The notes: a model not told the origin generated them from the letters alone. Positions 1 through 7,651 are shown, numbered from the stretch's first letter. The stretch: 34,112 nt of DNA from an uncultured Pelagibacteraceae bacterium (GCA_902540785.1 CACBOA010000007.1:1-34112); one strand, 5' to 3'. Numbers and translations: made by a program.

Positions 1-4
1 GATC

Positions 5-634
5 ATGAGAGAAATGTTTAAAAATGTAAGGGATAAATTGGCTTCAAAGTATTTAAAAACCAGTCTATCTAAAAGTAATAAAAAATTTAAACCTCGAATT
101 AAAGCTCGAATAAGAAAAAACAAACAACTCTTAAGCAAAAATTTAAATACCTTTTTTGACTGGATTAAAGGAGCAGAATTAGTTGAATTAAAAGAATGTA
201 ATACCAATGAGGACCCAGTAAGACCAGAATTAGACAATTCCTTTAGAACAAGTTATGGAAGAAAAATATATGGAGTTAGATATAAAAATGAAATTCATGC
301 AGTAATGTGTTTTGCATTTACAAACAAAGTACCCAAAGATGTTACGCAACTGGATAAATTTAGCCATGATGCTTTCTTACAAAGCACCCAAAGGGGCCAA
401 AATGTTGGGCAAATTGCTATTGCATATACTGTTTGGTCAAAAAAAAGAGGTGGTGGAAAATTAATTGTAAAAGAGGTTTTTAAAAAAATTAAAAAATCAA
501 ATCATTTAAACAGACTGGTGACTTTGTCTCCGCTAACCGATATGGCAACAAAGTTTCATTTAAGGAATGGTGCTAAATTGTTACAGATTAATGAGACTAC
601 TCAAAATTTTGAATATATTGTAAGTAAAAAATGA
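5..634 (+). CDS. GNAT-like acyltransferase, start uncertain (possibly partial)
   Basis: A basic protein of up to 209 residues. The first 45 residues are very rich in Lys and Arg. The C-terminal half (about 80-205) has the alternating strands and helices of a GNAT acetyltransferase fold: a strand around GRKIYGVRY, a basic Gly-rich stretch SKKRGGGKLIVKEVF where GNATs bind the acyl-CoA pyrophosphate, and a late RNGAKLL element resembling the usual GNAT 'GF' strand. The substrate is unknown. The frame is open to the window edge, so the true start may be the ATG at 5, the ATG at 14, or upstream. Its stop overlaps the rseP start by 4 bases (ATGA), so the two are probably translationally coupled. 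The GNAT assignment rests on fold-like pattern only; a divergent or phage-type acyltransferase is also possible. Confidence 0.5.
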   Translation: MREMFKNVRDKLASKYLKTSLSKSNKKFKPRIKARIRKNKQLLSKNLNTFFDWIKGAELVELKECNTNEDPVRPELDNSFRTSYGRKIYGVRYKNEIHAVMCFAFTNKVPKDVTQLDKFSHDAFLQSTQRGQNVGQIAIAYTVWSKKRGGGKLIVKEVFKKIKKSNHLNRLVTLSPLTDMATKFHLRNGAKLLQINETTQNFEYIVSKK

Positions 635-1755
635 TTTCATTTATCCTAAGTTATTTGATCCCATTTCTTATACTTATAATGATTGTTGTTTTCATTCATG
701 AATATGGACATTATTATTTTGCAAAAAAGTATGGTGTAGGTGTTACAGATTTTTCAATTGGATTTGGTAAAGAAATATTTGGCTGGAACGATAAATCTGG
801 TACCCGTTGGAAATTATGTTGGATACCACTTGGAGGTTATGTGAAATTTTTTGGAGATCGAAATGTATTTTCTCAAGCCGACCAAGAAAAATTGATTAAG
901 CAATATAATGATGTCGATAGAGAAAAGCTGTTTGTTTTAAAACCTTTGTATCAAAGAGTATTGATAGTTTTTGGAGGACCATTGGCTAATTTTATTTTAG
1001 CTTTAGTTATCTTTTTTTCAATCTATACTTTTATCGGTAAAGATTTTACCCCTGCTGTTATTTATGAAGTACAAAAAGATAGCCCCGCAATGATTGGCGG
1101 ACTTAAACAAGACGATATAATTTTAGAAATTGATGGTAATGAGGTTCAAAGTATTATGGATGTGTCTAAATATATTACAATGTCTTCAGCTGATATTATT
1201 GATTTTAAGGTCAAAAGATTTTCTGACGAAATTTTATTAAAAGTAAAGCCAAACACTGTTCTTGGAGAGGATAATCTTGGAAACAAAATACAAAAAAGAA
1301 TGGTTGGAATTAAATTAGGTGCATACAACAATGAAATTAATCATGTAAAGTTAGGGCCTGTTAAAGCTCTATACTATGCAGCCAATGAAGTTATCTATGT
1401 AAGCACTGCATCATTAAAATATATAGGTAGCATGATAATTGGTAAAGCCGACACATCACAATTAGGAGGACCTATAAGAATTGCAAAAATATCGGGTCAA
1501 GTTGCTGAATTTGGGTTTCTAGCATTTGTCAGTATGATGGCATACATTTCTATTAGTCTAGGCTTAATAAACCTGTTTCCGATACCTATGTTAGATGGGG
1601 GTCATCTAATGTTTTATACTTTTGAGAAGATTTTAGGTAGACCTTTATCACAAAAAACTCAGGAAGGTTTTTTCCGAATCGGTATGTTTTTACTTTTAAC
1701 GTTGATGTTTTTTACAACATTTAATGACTTAAAAGATCTTGGCGTATTTCAATAA
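631..1755 (+). CDS. rseP: RIP zinc metalloprotease RseP (site-2 protease)
   Basis: This is a membrane-embedded zinc protease of the RseP/S2P family, which cuts transmembrane segments, classically anti-sigma factors during envelope stress. The zinc motif HEYGH sits at residues 23-27 in the first membrane helix. A PDZ domain covers about residues 125-210 (SPAMIGGLKQDDIILEIDG). The third conserved motif, PMLDGG, lies around 319-324 in a late membrane helix and supplies the Asp ligand. At 374 residues it is normal for an alphaproteobacterial RseP with one PDZ domain. The start overlaps the preceding gene by 4 bases. In many genomes rseP follows cdsA or dxr; here a GNAT-like gene precedes it. A weak hairpin (AGCTTT/AAAGCT) follows the stop. 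Confidence 0.93.
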   Translation: MISFILSYLIPFLILIMIVVFIHEYGHYYFAKKYGVGVTDFSIGFGKEIFGWNDKSGTRWKLCWIPLGGYVKFFGDRNVFSQADQEKLIKQYNDVDREKLFVLKPLYQRVLIVFGGPLANFILALVIFFSIYTFIGKDFTPAVIYEVQKDSPAMIGGLKQDDIILEIDGNEVQSIMDVSKYITMSSADIIDFKVKRFSDEILLKVKPNTVLGEDNLGNKIQKRMVGIKLGAYNNEINHVKLGPVKALYYAANEVIYVSTASLKYIGSMIIGKADTSQLGGPIRIAKISGQVAEFGFLAFVSMMAYISISLGLINLFPIPMLDGGHLMFYTFEKILGRPLSQKTQEGFFRIGMFLLLTLMFFTTFNDLKDLGVFQ

Positions 1756-1854
1756 GCTTTATGTGAAAGTTCAAAAAGCTAATAAAATCAACATTTTTTT
1801 TACTATACTAGATATTGTGCATAAGTATTTTATAAACACTAAAAAAAGTCTTGA

Positions 1855-1875
1855 TTTATCAACACTTTTGATAAA
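1855..1875. repeat. 8-5-8 inverted repeat upstream of HU
   Basis: The arms TTTATCAA (1855-1862) and TTGATAAA (1868-1875) are perfect reverse complements around the 5-base spacer CACTT. The repeat lies 33 bases before the HU start, within the likely promoter region, so it could be an operator or a short mRNA hairpin. No regulator is identified. Confidence 0.45.
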
Positions 1876-1907
1876 GATAGTAAATAACCTAATAAACCGG
1901 AGCTAAA

Positions 1908-2183
1908 ATGAATAAAAAACAATTAGTTGTCAAGCTTTCAGGGGCTTTAAACTTAAGTAAAGCTGATGCTGAGAGAACTTTTGACACGATAACCAACACT
2001 ATTTTGGACGCTTTAAAAGCTGATGATTCAGTGAAAATAGCTGGATTTGGCACATATAAAGTAGCTAAGAGAAAAGCAAGAGTTGGAAGAAACCCAAGAA
2101 CTGGTGAGCAAATTCAAATTGCTGCATCACAAAAGGTCAAATTCTTACCTGCAAAAGCTTTAAAAGAAGTTTTCAATAAATAA
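1908..2183 (+). CDS. hup: DNA-binding protein HU
   Basis: A 91-residue nucleoid protein of the HU/IHF family, which bends and compacts DNA as a dimer. The whole fold is present: an N-terminal helix pair (KKQLVVKLSGALNLSKADAE), the signature SVKIAGFGTYKVAKRKARVGRNPRTGE at about residues 45-70 with the conserved GFG and the arm tip RNPRTG (Pro for DNA intercalation), and the C-terminal helix KALKEVFNK. The length is exactly typical. It is monocistronic, with 152 bases upstream holding an inverted repeat and an AT-rich promoter region. The start is preceded by CCGGAG as ribosome binding site. A strong hairpin follows the stop. HU, rather than IHF alpha or beta, is favoured by overall similarity. 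Confidence 0.95.
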   Translation: MNKKQLVVKLSGALNLSKADAERTFDTITNTILDALKADDSVKIAGFGTYKVAKRKARVGRNPRTGEQIQIAASQKVKFLPAKALKEVFNK

Positions 2184-2191
2184 AAGACTTT

Positions 2192-2223
2192 ACAGCCTTA
2201 ATGCATTATTGTGTTAAGGCTGT
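2192..2223 (+). terminator. Hairpin after HU
   Basis: A perfect 10-bp stem, ACAGCCTTAA (2192-2201) with TTAAGGCTGT (2214-2223), and a 12-base loop, 9 bases after the HU stop. There is no proper T-tract behind it (TACTATA), so it may terminate weakly or mainly protect the abundant HU mRNA 3' end. Confidence 0.6.
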
Positions 2224-2227
2224 TACT

Positions 2228-2246
2228 ATATGCAAATTCTGCATAT
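2228..2246. repeat. 7-5-7 inverted repeat upstream of amt
   Basis: ATATGCA (2228-2234) and TGCATAT (2240-2246) flank AATTC. It lies about 73 bases before the amt start, a normal place for an activator or repressor site. The TGCA half-sites recall NtrC boxes, but the 13-base outer span is shorter than the classical 17-base NtrC palindrome, so a nitrogen regulator is only a guess. Confidence 0.4.
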
Positions 2247-2318
2247 CAAATTCTCATAATCAACGTTAGTTTTTCGCATTTTTAAAAATATAAGAATACC
2301 CTCAACAGGGAGGTCTTA

Positions 2319-3617
2319 ATGACTAAATTATTAAAGAAAATAAGTGTGCCACTTGTTAGTTTAATTTTTTTATTAAACATGAGTAGTGCAGGATATGCAG
2401 AATCAACTGTTTCTGCAGAAGTAGGGTTTATTTTTAATACTCTACTATTTTTAATGTGTGGATTCCTGGTCTTTTTTATGGCTTGTGGATTTGCAATGTT
2501 AGAGTCAGGTATGGTTACATCGAAAAGTGTATCTGTAATCTGTGCAAAAAATATAGGTTTAGTATCCATTGGAGCAATAATGTTCTGGTTGGTTGGATAT
2601 AACCTAGCTTATGGTATCCCAGAAGGAGGATACATTGGAAAATTCATTCCGTGGAAAGACGGTAGTAAAATCGATACTGGTTATGCAGATGGATCAGATT
2701 GGTATTTCCAAATGGTATTTTGTGTAACAACAGTTTCAATTGTTTCTGGAACAATGGCTGAAAGAATTAAATTATGGCCATTCTTTTTATTTGCAGCAAT
2801 TTTAGCTGGTGTTATTTATCCAATTGTAATGGGTTGGCAGTGGGGAGGCGGCTGGTTAGCTAAAGCTGGTTTCTCAGACTTTGCTGGTTCAACATTAGTT
2901 CACTCAACTGGTGGAGCAGCTGCTTTAGCTGGTGCGATACTTATTGGGCCTAGATTAGGTAGATTTACTAAATCTGGAGCGCCGGCACCACTTAAACCTT
3001 TTGCAGCATCATCAATTCCATTAGTTACATTGGGTGTATTCATCCTATGGTTAGGTTGGTTTGGATTTAATGGTGGTTCACAATTAGCAATTGGAACTGC
3101 TCCTGATGCAATTGCTGTGTCAAAAATATTTATAAACACTCTATTAGCTGGTGCAGGTGGTGTAATGGCCGCTGCAGCTGTCACTAGATTATCTGGTAAA
3201 ACAGACGTAGTGCAAATGCTTAATGGATGTATTGGTGGCCTTGTTGCTATTACTGCAGAACCATTAATGCCCTCACCGTTTGCTTCAATTTTAATTGGTG
3301 CAGTTGGAGGTATAATAGTTGTTTATGGTACTAAAATGTTGTTTGCTTTAAAAATCGATGACGTAGTCGGAGCAGTACCTGCTCACTTGTTTGCAGGTAT
3401 CTGGGGAACTTTAATAGTTCCTGCTACAAACTCGGGTGCAAATTTTGGTACTCAGTTACTAGGTGTAATTTCAATAAATGCATTTGTATTTGTTGCTGCG
3501 TTTATAGTCTGGTCATTGATGAAAGCTACAATGGGTATCAGATTGAGTAAAGAAGCTGAAACAAAAGGAACTGATGTATCAGAGACTGGAGTTATAGCAT
3601 ACTCAATTAGAGACTAA
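2319..3617 (+). CDS. amt: Ammonium transporter Amt
   Basis: An Amt/MEP/Rh-family channel of 432 residues for uptake of ammonium across the inner membrane. An N-terminal signal peptide ends near AGYA (about residue 27), followed by about eleven membrane helices. The Amt signature is clear: GFAMLESGMVTSK in the first helix, DWYFQMVFCVTT, the pore histidine segment TLVHSTGGAAALAGA and, near the C-terminus, VGAVPAHLFAGIWG with the second pore histidine. A strong ribosome site (GGGAGGTC) precedes the ATG, and an upstream CCTC could partly pair with GAGG. It stands alone, flanked by an inverted repeat upstream and two hairpins downstream. No glnK lies next to it in this window. Confidence 0.95.
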   Translation: MTKLLKKISVPLVSLIFLLNMSSAGYAESTVSAEVGFIFNTLLFLMCGFLVFFMACGFAMLESGMVTSKSVSVICAKNIGLVSIGAIMFWLVGYNLAYGIPEGGYIGKFIPWKDGSKIDTGYADGSDWYFQMVFCVTTVSIVSGTMAERIKLWPFFLFAAILAGVIYPIVMGWQWGGGWLAKAGFSDFAGSTLVHSTGGAAALAGAILIGPRLGRFTKSGAPAPLKPFAASSIPLVTLGVFILWLGWFGFNGGSQLAIGTAPDAIAVSKIFINTLLAGAGGVMAAAAVTRLSGKTDVVQMLNGCIGGLVAITAEPLMPSPFASILIGAVGGIIVVYGTKMLFALKIDDVVGAVPAHLFAGIWGTLIVPATNSGANFGTQLLGVISINAFVFVAAFIVWSLMKATMGIRLSKEAETKGTDVSETGVIAYSIRD

Positions 3618-3631
3618 TTGCTTGCAATATT

Positions 3632-3679
3632 AAGGAACTCTTCGCTCTCTGTAACAAATTACTCATCGGAGAGTTCCTT
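3632..3679 (+). terminator. Long hairpin after amt
   Basis: AAGGAACTCT (3632-3641) pairs perfectly with AGAGTTCCTT (3670-3679). The stem extends inward by about three more pairs (one wobble) around a roughly 22-base loop. It begins 15 bases after the amt stop and ends in TTTAAAAC. It is the first of two consecutive hairpins and may be a 3' stabiliser or the end of a small 3'UTR RNA. Confidence 0.5.
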
Positions 3680-3708
3680 TAAAACTTTTCTCTCTAGTTA
3701 GTTAAATT

Positions 3709-3736
3709 AAAAGCCCCCTCCCTCGGGGGCTTTTTT
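3709..3736. terminator. Bidirectional rho-independent terminator
   Basis: AAAA, then GCCCCC (3713-3718), loop TCCCTC, GGGGGC (3725-3730) and a run of six T (3731-3736). The A-run on the left gives a T-run on the other strand, so it can serve both amt (plus) and the glycosyltransferase gene (minus), whose stop codon at 3735-3737 abuts it. Confidence 0.88.
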
Positions 3737-4721
3737 ATATATCTTTTATAATTTCTTCAAAAACTTTTAAGGGTTTTAATTCTTTCATACCCTTCCTGTC
3801 TCTAATCCAAATATTATCAATATAATTTTCAGGGGTTATAGGTTTAATCTTGCTATATTTTAATTCACTTACAGGGTCAGTCGCAATAAGCCCAAAGGTT
3901 TTTACTCCTAAAGCTGCAGCTAAATTTAATGGACCTGAGTTATTACCAACAAAAAAATCAGAGTTTTTGATTGCTAAAATAACTCCATTAAGATCTTTAT
4001 TTGAACAATCTATAAAATAAGATTTTTGAGAATTATCAATAATTTTTTTTGCAATGTGTGATTTTTCAGGACCACAAATTAAATAAATAAAATCAAATAA
4101 TTTCTTTTTATATAAATAATTAGCTAATTCTATAAAATTTTCTTCATACCACATTTTAAAATCTTCAAAAGAGTCAACTCCAAAAGCAATTTTTTTTCCT
4201 TTTATTAATAGATCCTCATTACCTTCTTTAAATCTTTCGATATCAACCTCAAGTTTTGGAAACTTATCTTTTAAATCAATTGAATTTATTTTTAAGAGCT
4301 TTTGAGATTGTTCGGAGTAATTCATTTTCCAATCCTTATCAGAGAGGAAATTATCCACACTAAGCCATTTTTTTTGATTCCCAATTCCTGGTCCAATAAT
4401 ATTTTTAATACCAGCAAGTTTAGCTGCAATAGCAGGTTTATTTACTTTGTCTAAAATATAAACATAATCATATTTACCTTTGTAGTAAATTTTTAATAAT
4501 TTAACTACATCCAACCAGTAACTCAGACCTTTTCTAAAATCATTATAATAAATGGTATTGATGTGGGACATATCTCTTAAAATTTTTTTAGCTTGTGTTT
4601 TTTTTCTTAAAATTAAATCGACTTTTTCATTGTGATGTAAACTAATTGCTTTGATATATGGCAGTTGCCATATCAAATCTCCAAGTTTATGATGTGTATA
4701 GACAATGCAAATTTTAGCCAT
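3735..4721 (-). CDS. Glycosyltransferase family 9 (heptosyltransferase-like)
   Basis: A GT-B fold glycosyltransferase resembling ADP-heptose:LPS heptosyltransferases, which build the lipopolysaccharide core at the cytoplasmic face. The N-terminus (ICIVYTHHKLGDLIWQLPYIKAI) is the GT9 opening with the GD(L)-x-x-LP motif. The C-terminal half carries DFFVGNNSGPLNLAAALGVKTFGLIATDP, matching the family's 'nDSGpmHlAaAlg.p.v.lfGpt' sugar-nucleotide loop, here with Asn-Asn-Ser-Gly. I chose the ATG at 4721 (328 residues, MAKICIVY) because the family starts there. An upstream in-frame ATG at 4733 would add MKEF. The start overlaps the stop of the next upstream gene by 8 bases, so the two form a unit. 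The acceptor is unknown. Confidence 0.8.
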   Translation of the reverse strand: MAKICIVYTHHKLGDLIWQLPYIKAISLHHNEKVDLILRKKTQAKKILRDMSHINTIYYNDFRKGLSYWLDVVKLLKIYYKGKYDYVYILDKVNKPAIAAKLAGIKNIIGPGIGNQKKWLSVDNFLSDKDWKMNYSEQSQKLLKINSIDLKDKFPKLEVDIERFKEGNEDLLIKGKKIAFGVDSFEDFKMWYEENFIELANYLYKKKLFDFIYLICGPEKSHIAKKIIDNSQKSYFIDCSNKDLNGVILAIKNSDFFVGNNSGPLNLAAALGVKTFGLIATDPVSELKYSKIKPITPENYIDNIWIRDRKGMKELKPLKVFEEIIKDI

Positions 4722-5538
4722 AAATTCTTTCAAAATTAAATACTGCAGACCCGTCTTTTTTAAAACAACGATCGTACTGGTGAATTATACAGTAAATTTC
4801 ACCTTTATTATTTATCAATTGTTTATTTTTGTTGAAAGAAAATTTTCTCATATAAGCAGTGGTACAAATTTTAGAATATTCATTTTTATGACATTCTTTC
4901 TCTTTAAAGAAATTATTGTGAATTAAGTAGTTGTGTATACCTTGATCATAACCTGTGTCTTTTTTTTTGAATGTAATTATATGACGAAGTGGCCTTTTAT
5001 ATGGAAATAGAATTAAATTTTTTTTCATTAGATTGGTATACTTAATTATTTCATCATAATTACCTAGTGTAGTTCCTGAGCAACAGATATTTTTATCTTT
5101 AATCTTTTCGAATTCTTTTGTTCCAACAGTTCTTTTAAGCCATCTAATATTTCTTGTATCATTTAAGATTTTTTCTTTTTCAAGAAAAAAATTTAATGGT
5201 TTTTTAAAGTTATGATTGAAAATATTAGATTGAAAAACAACATCTCTAGAATCTGTTAGTAGTACTTTTTTTGGCTTATGCTTAAGTTTTTCCAGAATAG
5301 ATTGATAAATCTCATATCTTTCTTGAGCAATACCGTAATTATTTTTTTTTGAATTTGCAATATATTCAATGTCATAATGATTAAATTTCTTTTTGGTGAT
5401 TTCATTTATATTTTTATCAACAATTAAAATGACTCTATCTTTTGATATTTTTCTAAGACTTTTTACAAATATTTTTAATTCAGACCACTGATACCCAATT
5501 GCTGCGCTTAAAATAAGATTTTTATAATTAATTTTCAA
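4714..5538 (-). CDS. Putative GT-A type glycosyltransferase
   Basis: A 274-residue Lys/Asn-rich protein with no signal peptide or membrane segment. It looks like a nucleotide-sugar transferase of GT-A type: an N-terminal Rossmann-like start (LILSAAIGYQWSELKIFVKSL), a middle strand ending in an acidic motif VLLTDSRDVVFQ (around residues 92-103) that matches the metal-binding DxD region, and a later CCSGTTLGNYDEIIKY segment typical of acceptor-binding parts of such enzymes. It overlaps the GT9 gene downstream by 8 bases. The pair sits between core genes and probably decorates lipopolysaccharide or another surface glycan. Donor and acceptor cannot be named. Its strong A/T bias is similar to that of the GT9 gene. 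Confidence 0.55.
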   Translation of the reverse strand: MKINYKNLILSAAIGYQWSELKIFVKSLRKISKDRVILIVDKNINEITKKKFNHYDIEYIANSKKNNYGIAQERYEIYQSILEKLKHKPKKVLLTDSRDVVFQSNIFNHNFKKPLNFFLEKEKILNDTRNIRWLKRTVGTKEFEKIKDKNICCSGTTLGNYDEIIKYTNLMKKNLILFPYKRPLRHIITFKKKDTGYDQGIHNYLIHNNFFKEKECHKNEYSKICTTAYMRKFSFNKNKQLINNKGEIYCIIHQYDRCFKKDGSAVFNFERIYG

Positions 5539-5621
5539 ATTTTTCTACTCTTTCTTGTAATTAAATAAATTTTTTCTTAATAAAGATCTCTAATTTTATT
5601 TATGTATCATAAAAAAGATAT

Positions 5622-5627
5622 TATAAT
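5622..5627 (+). promoter_or_regulatory. Possible -10 box for a leaderless rhodanese mRNA
   Basis: A consensus TATAAT lies 8 bases before the ATG at 5635. If used, transcription would begin at or within a base or two of that ATG, and the alternative upstream ATG at 5602 would not be transcribed. No Shine-Dalgarno sequence precedes 5635. AT-rich sequence makes chance matches common. Confidence 0.35.
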
Positions 5628-5634
5628 AATACTT

Positions 5635-6018
5635 ATGAACATAAAAACATCTCAAACTTTAGTCTCTGAAGCATTAGCAGAGATAAAAACTATTTCACCT
5701 GATGATGCTTTAGAGTTAACGAAAAAAAATCAGTGTAACTTAATTGACATAAGAGATATTAGAGAGCTCGAGAAAGAAGGGAGGATTGATAGCTCTTTTC
5801 ACATACCAAGAGGAATGCTTGAATTCTGGCTTGATCCTCAAAGTCCTTACTTTAAAGAGGGAAAAATTGATATCAATAAAGAGATGGTTCTTTTTTGTGC
5901 TGGCGGTTTGAGATCTGCATTGGCTACAAAAACTTTAAAAGATATGGGCTTCGAAAAAGTCTCCCATATTGATGGAGGTTTTGGCGCTTTAAAAAAAAGT
6001 AAATTCAAAATTACTTAA
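5635..6018 (+). CDS. Rhodanese-domain protein
   Basis: A single-domain rhodanese (about 127 residues) that would carry a persulfide on a catalytic Cys for sulfur transfer. The active-site loop CAGGLR lies at residues 88-93, with the conserved CxxGxR form. The earlier LIDIRDIRELEKEGRIDSSFHIPRG is the usual rhodanese 'vDvRe..E...GhI.gA..iPrG' strand-loop, and HIDGGFGALKK is the closing motif. An in-frame ATG at 5602 would add 11 residues; I prefer 5635 because of the -10-like TATAAT between the two. The gene overlaps the convergent gene on the minus strand by 4 bases. The sulfur acceptor is unknown. Confidence 0.85.
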   Translation: MNIKTSQTLVSEALAEIKTISPDDALELTKKNQCNLIDIRDIRELEKEGRIDSSFHIPRGMLEFWLDPQSPYFKEGKIDINKEMVLFCAGGLRSALATKTLKDMGFEKVSHIDGGFGALKKSKFKIT

Positions 6019-6593
6019 GATTTGAACTCATCAAGAGCGTATTCGAGTCTATCCTGTCCCCAAAAAAGTTTGTCATTAACAATAAAAGTTGGAGCACCAA
6101 ATACATTTTTTTTGAATGCTAGATTTGTCAAATTTTTTAACTCATCTTTAATTTTTTTATCTTCTATACTGTTAGCAAATAAACTTTTATCAACGTTACA
6201 ATCAGACAGAATTTTTTCAACATTTTCATCTTTTGATATATCAATATTATCCTTCCAATAAGCATCAAAACAAGTATCAAAAAATTTATCTTTTTTATCT
6301 TTACCAATAAAAAGGAATCCTCTCATAAGATATAAGGAATTAATTGGAAATTTCTCATTCCATTTAAATGGTATCTTATTTTTTTCTGCTATTAAATTAC
6401 AATCATTCTTCATATTTTTCATTTTTCTCTCATTGAAAGCTGGAGCAGTAATATTGCCAAGATTATGCAAACCTCCTAATAAAATACCCTTATAATTAAA
6501 ATTTTTTCTTTGATTTAAATTAATAATTTTTCTATGTGCTAAATATGAATAAGGGCTGATAAAATCAAAATAAAAATCAATTAATCTATTCAT
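6015..6593 (-). CDS. DsbA-like / 2-hydroxychromene-2-carboxylate isomerase family
   Basis: A 192-residue thioredoxin-fold protein of the DsbA / kappa-class GST / HCCA isomerase superfamily. The N-terminal DFYFDFISPYSYLAHRKI matches the family's 'FyfDf.SPYsyla' active-site strand, with Ser-Pro replacing a CxxC, so it is a glutathione-type isomerase or transferase rather than a disulfide oxidase. The C-terminal part NVFGAPTFIVNDKLFWGQDRLEYALDEF holds the cis-Pro loop (GAPTF) and the GxDRL ending typical of HCCA isomerases. No signal peptide, so cytoplasmic. It overlaps the upstream ABA4-like gene by 8 bases and is likely co-expressed with it. The natural substrate is unknown. Confidence 0.82.
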   Translation of the reverse strand: MNRLIDFYFDFISPYSYLAHRKIINLNQRKNFNYKGILLGGLHNLGNITAPAFNERKMKNMKNDCNLIAEKNKIPFKWNEKFPINSLYLMRGFLFIGKDKKDKFFDTCFDAYWKDNIDISKDENVEKILSDCNVDKSLFANSIEDKKIKDELKNLTNLAFKKNVFGAPTFIVNDKLFWGQDRLEYALDEFKS

Positions 6594-7059
6594 ATAAATT
6601 TATACTTTTGGCATAAAATATTCTTATCAACCAATATATCAATATTCCAAGAGGACCAATCAAGTAAGTTATTATCAAAGGAAAAGCCACAAGAATTTTG
6701 TTTATTAACAACTTTTGAGAGTCTCTCACCATCCATCCCCCAACAAATAAATTTATAGACACAAAATGTATCCAAAATAAAGTTAGAAATAAATTATTTG
6801 AAAATAAATTGGATAAATTTGATATACTCAAGTAAAGCTCAAAGTTACTTATAAAATCATATGTATTTAAATAAGATTTATATAATGCAAATATATATGC
6901 TCCACTAAGCAATAAGATTGGCAAGATAGAAGTTACAAAAAATTTATTTATATTCGATGAAGGAAAAAAAATTAATATTAGCCAGAATGGTAATACACCT
7001 AAATTTACCCAAAAATAGAGAATTTCAATTGTAAAATATGCATAAATTTGTTCGATCAT
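6586..7059 (-). CDS. ABA4-like (DUF4281) membrane protein
   Basis: A 157-residue integral membrane protein with about four hydrophobic helices. The pattern fits the ABA4-like family (DUF4281): an opening helix with LGVLPFWLILIFFPSS, a second helix LPILLLSGAYIFALY, the family core FWIHFVSINLFVGGWMVRDS (Trp-Ile-His, then a charged loop), and PLIITYLIGPLGILIYWLIR at the end. In plants ABA4 is required for neoxanthin formation; bacterial members are uncharacterised. It is the first gene of a minus-strand pair with the DsbA-like gene and is separated by 28 bases from divergent recX. The assignment is from remembered family pattern, so moderately sure. Confidence 0.7.
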   Translation of the reverse strand: MIEQIYAYFTIEILYFWVNLGVLPFWLILIFFPSSNINKFFVTSILPILLLSGAYIFALYKSYLNTYDFISNFELYLSISNLSNLFSNNLFLTLFWIHFVSINLFVGGWMVRDSQKLLINKILVAFPLIITYLIGPLGILIYWLIRIFYAKSINLYE

Positions 7060-7087
7060 TTAAAATTATATTATATTAAATCTAACG

Positions 7088-7651
7088 ATGATTCCTATAA
7101 GAAATAAACGAAAAACATTACAGGCAACTGTAGATGAAATAAGAAATTTTGCGCTAGCTTATGTTGATAAGTATGCACCATCAAAACAACAATTACGGAC
7201 ATATTTATTGAAAAAATATTTAAAATTATCAGTACCAAATATAAAAAAACAAGATGTCACCAATTTAATTGACGTTGTTCTTTCTGATTTAGAGAAGAGT
7301 AAATTTATAAATGACAAATTCTATTCAGAAAGTAAGGCTAAAAGTATGATCCGGAGGGGAAGCTCAATAAATAAAATTAGAAATTATTTAATTGGAAAAG
7401 GAGTGAAAGATCAATTCATCAAGGATACTGTTAATAAAATTAATGAGAATAATTCAGATCAAGATTTTTTTTCAGCAATTAAAATTTGTAAAAAGAAAAG
7501 AATAGGCCCAGCTAGAACTGAGGATAATCGTCCTTTATTTTATAAAAAAGATATATCTTTGCTAGCAAGAAATGGATTTGATTTTGAAACTTCAAAGAAA
7601 GTGATGGATTTACAAAAAGATGATTATATAAAAATAGTTAGATTACTCTAA
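7088..7651 (+). CDS. recX: Regulatory protein RecX
   Basis: A 187-residue protein of the RecX family, which binds RecA filaments and limits recombinase activity. The helical three-repeat layout is visible: NFALAYVDKYAPSKQQLRTYLLKKY (residues 17-41), then VVLSDLEKSKFINDKFYSESKAKSMIRRGSSINKIRNYLIGKGV in the middle with the family's 'l.d.rfa..yi..r...g.G...i...L..kGi' rhythm, and a C-terminal ARNGFDFETSKKVM. The gene has its own short upstream region (28 bases, shared with the divergent membrane gene). Its end overlaps the convergent 47-aa peptide gene by 9 bases. It is not next to recA or alaS in this window. Confidence 0.8.
   Translation: MIPIRNKRKTLQATVDEIRNFALAYVDKYAPSKQQLRTYLLKKYLKLSVPNIKKQDVTNLIDVVLSDLEKSKFINDKFYSESKAKSMIRRGSSINKIRNYLIGKGVKDQFIKDTVNKINENNSDQDFFSAIKICKKKRIGPARTEDNRPLFYKKDISLLARNGFDFETSKKVMDLQKDDYIKIVRLL

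Noticed and set aside
2228-2246. Canonical NtrC box upstream of amt
   Set aside because: TGCA half-sites are present but the span is 13 bases instead of 17 and the conserved CC/GG positions are missing; kept only as an inverted repeat.
2900-3184. Pro/Ala-rich minus-strand ORF inside amt
   Set aside because: It is the reverse shadow of a Gly/Ala-rich membrane gene with certain identity, and it has no ribosome site or separate codon signal.
4705-4926. Plus-strand ORF opposite the glycosyltransferase pair
   Set aside because: Low-complexity Phe/Ile-rich antisense reading of an AT-rich gene; no support.
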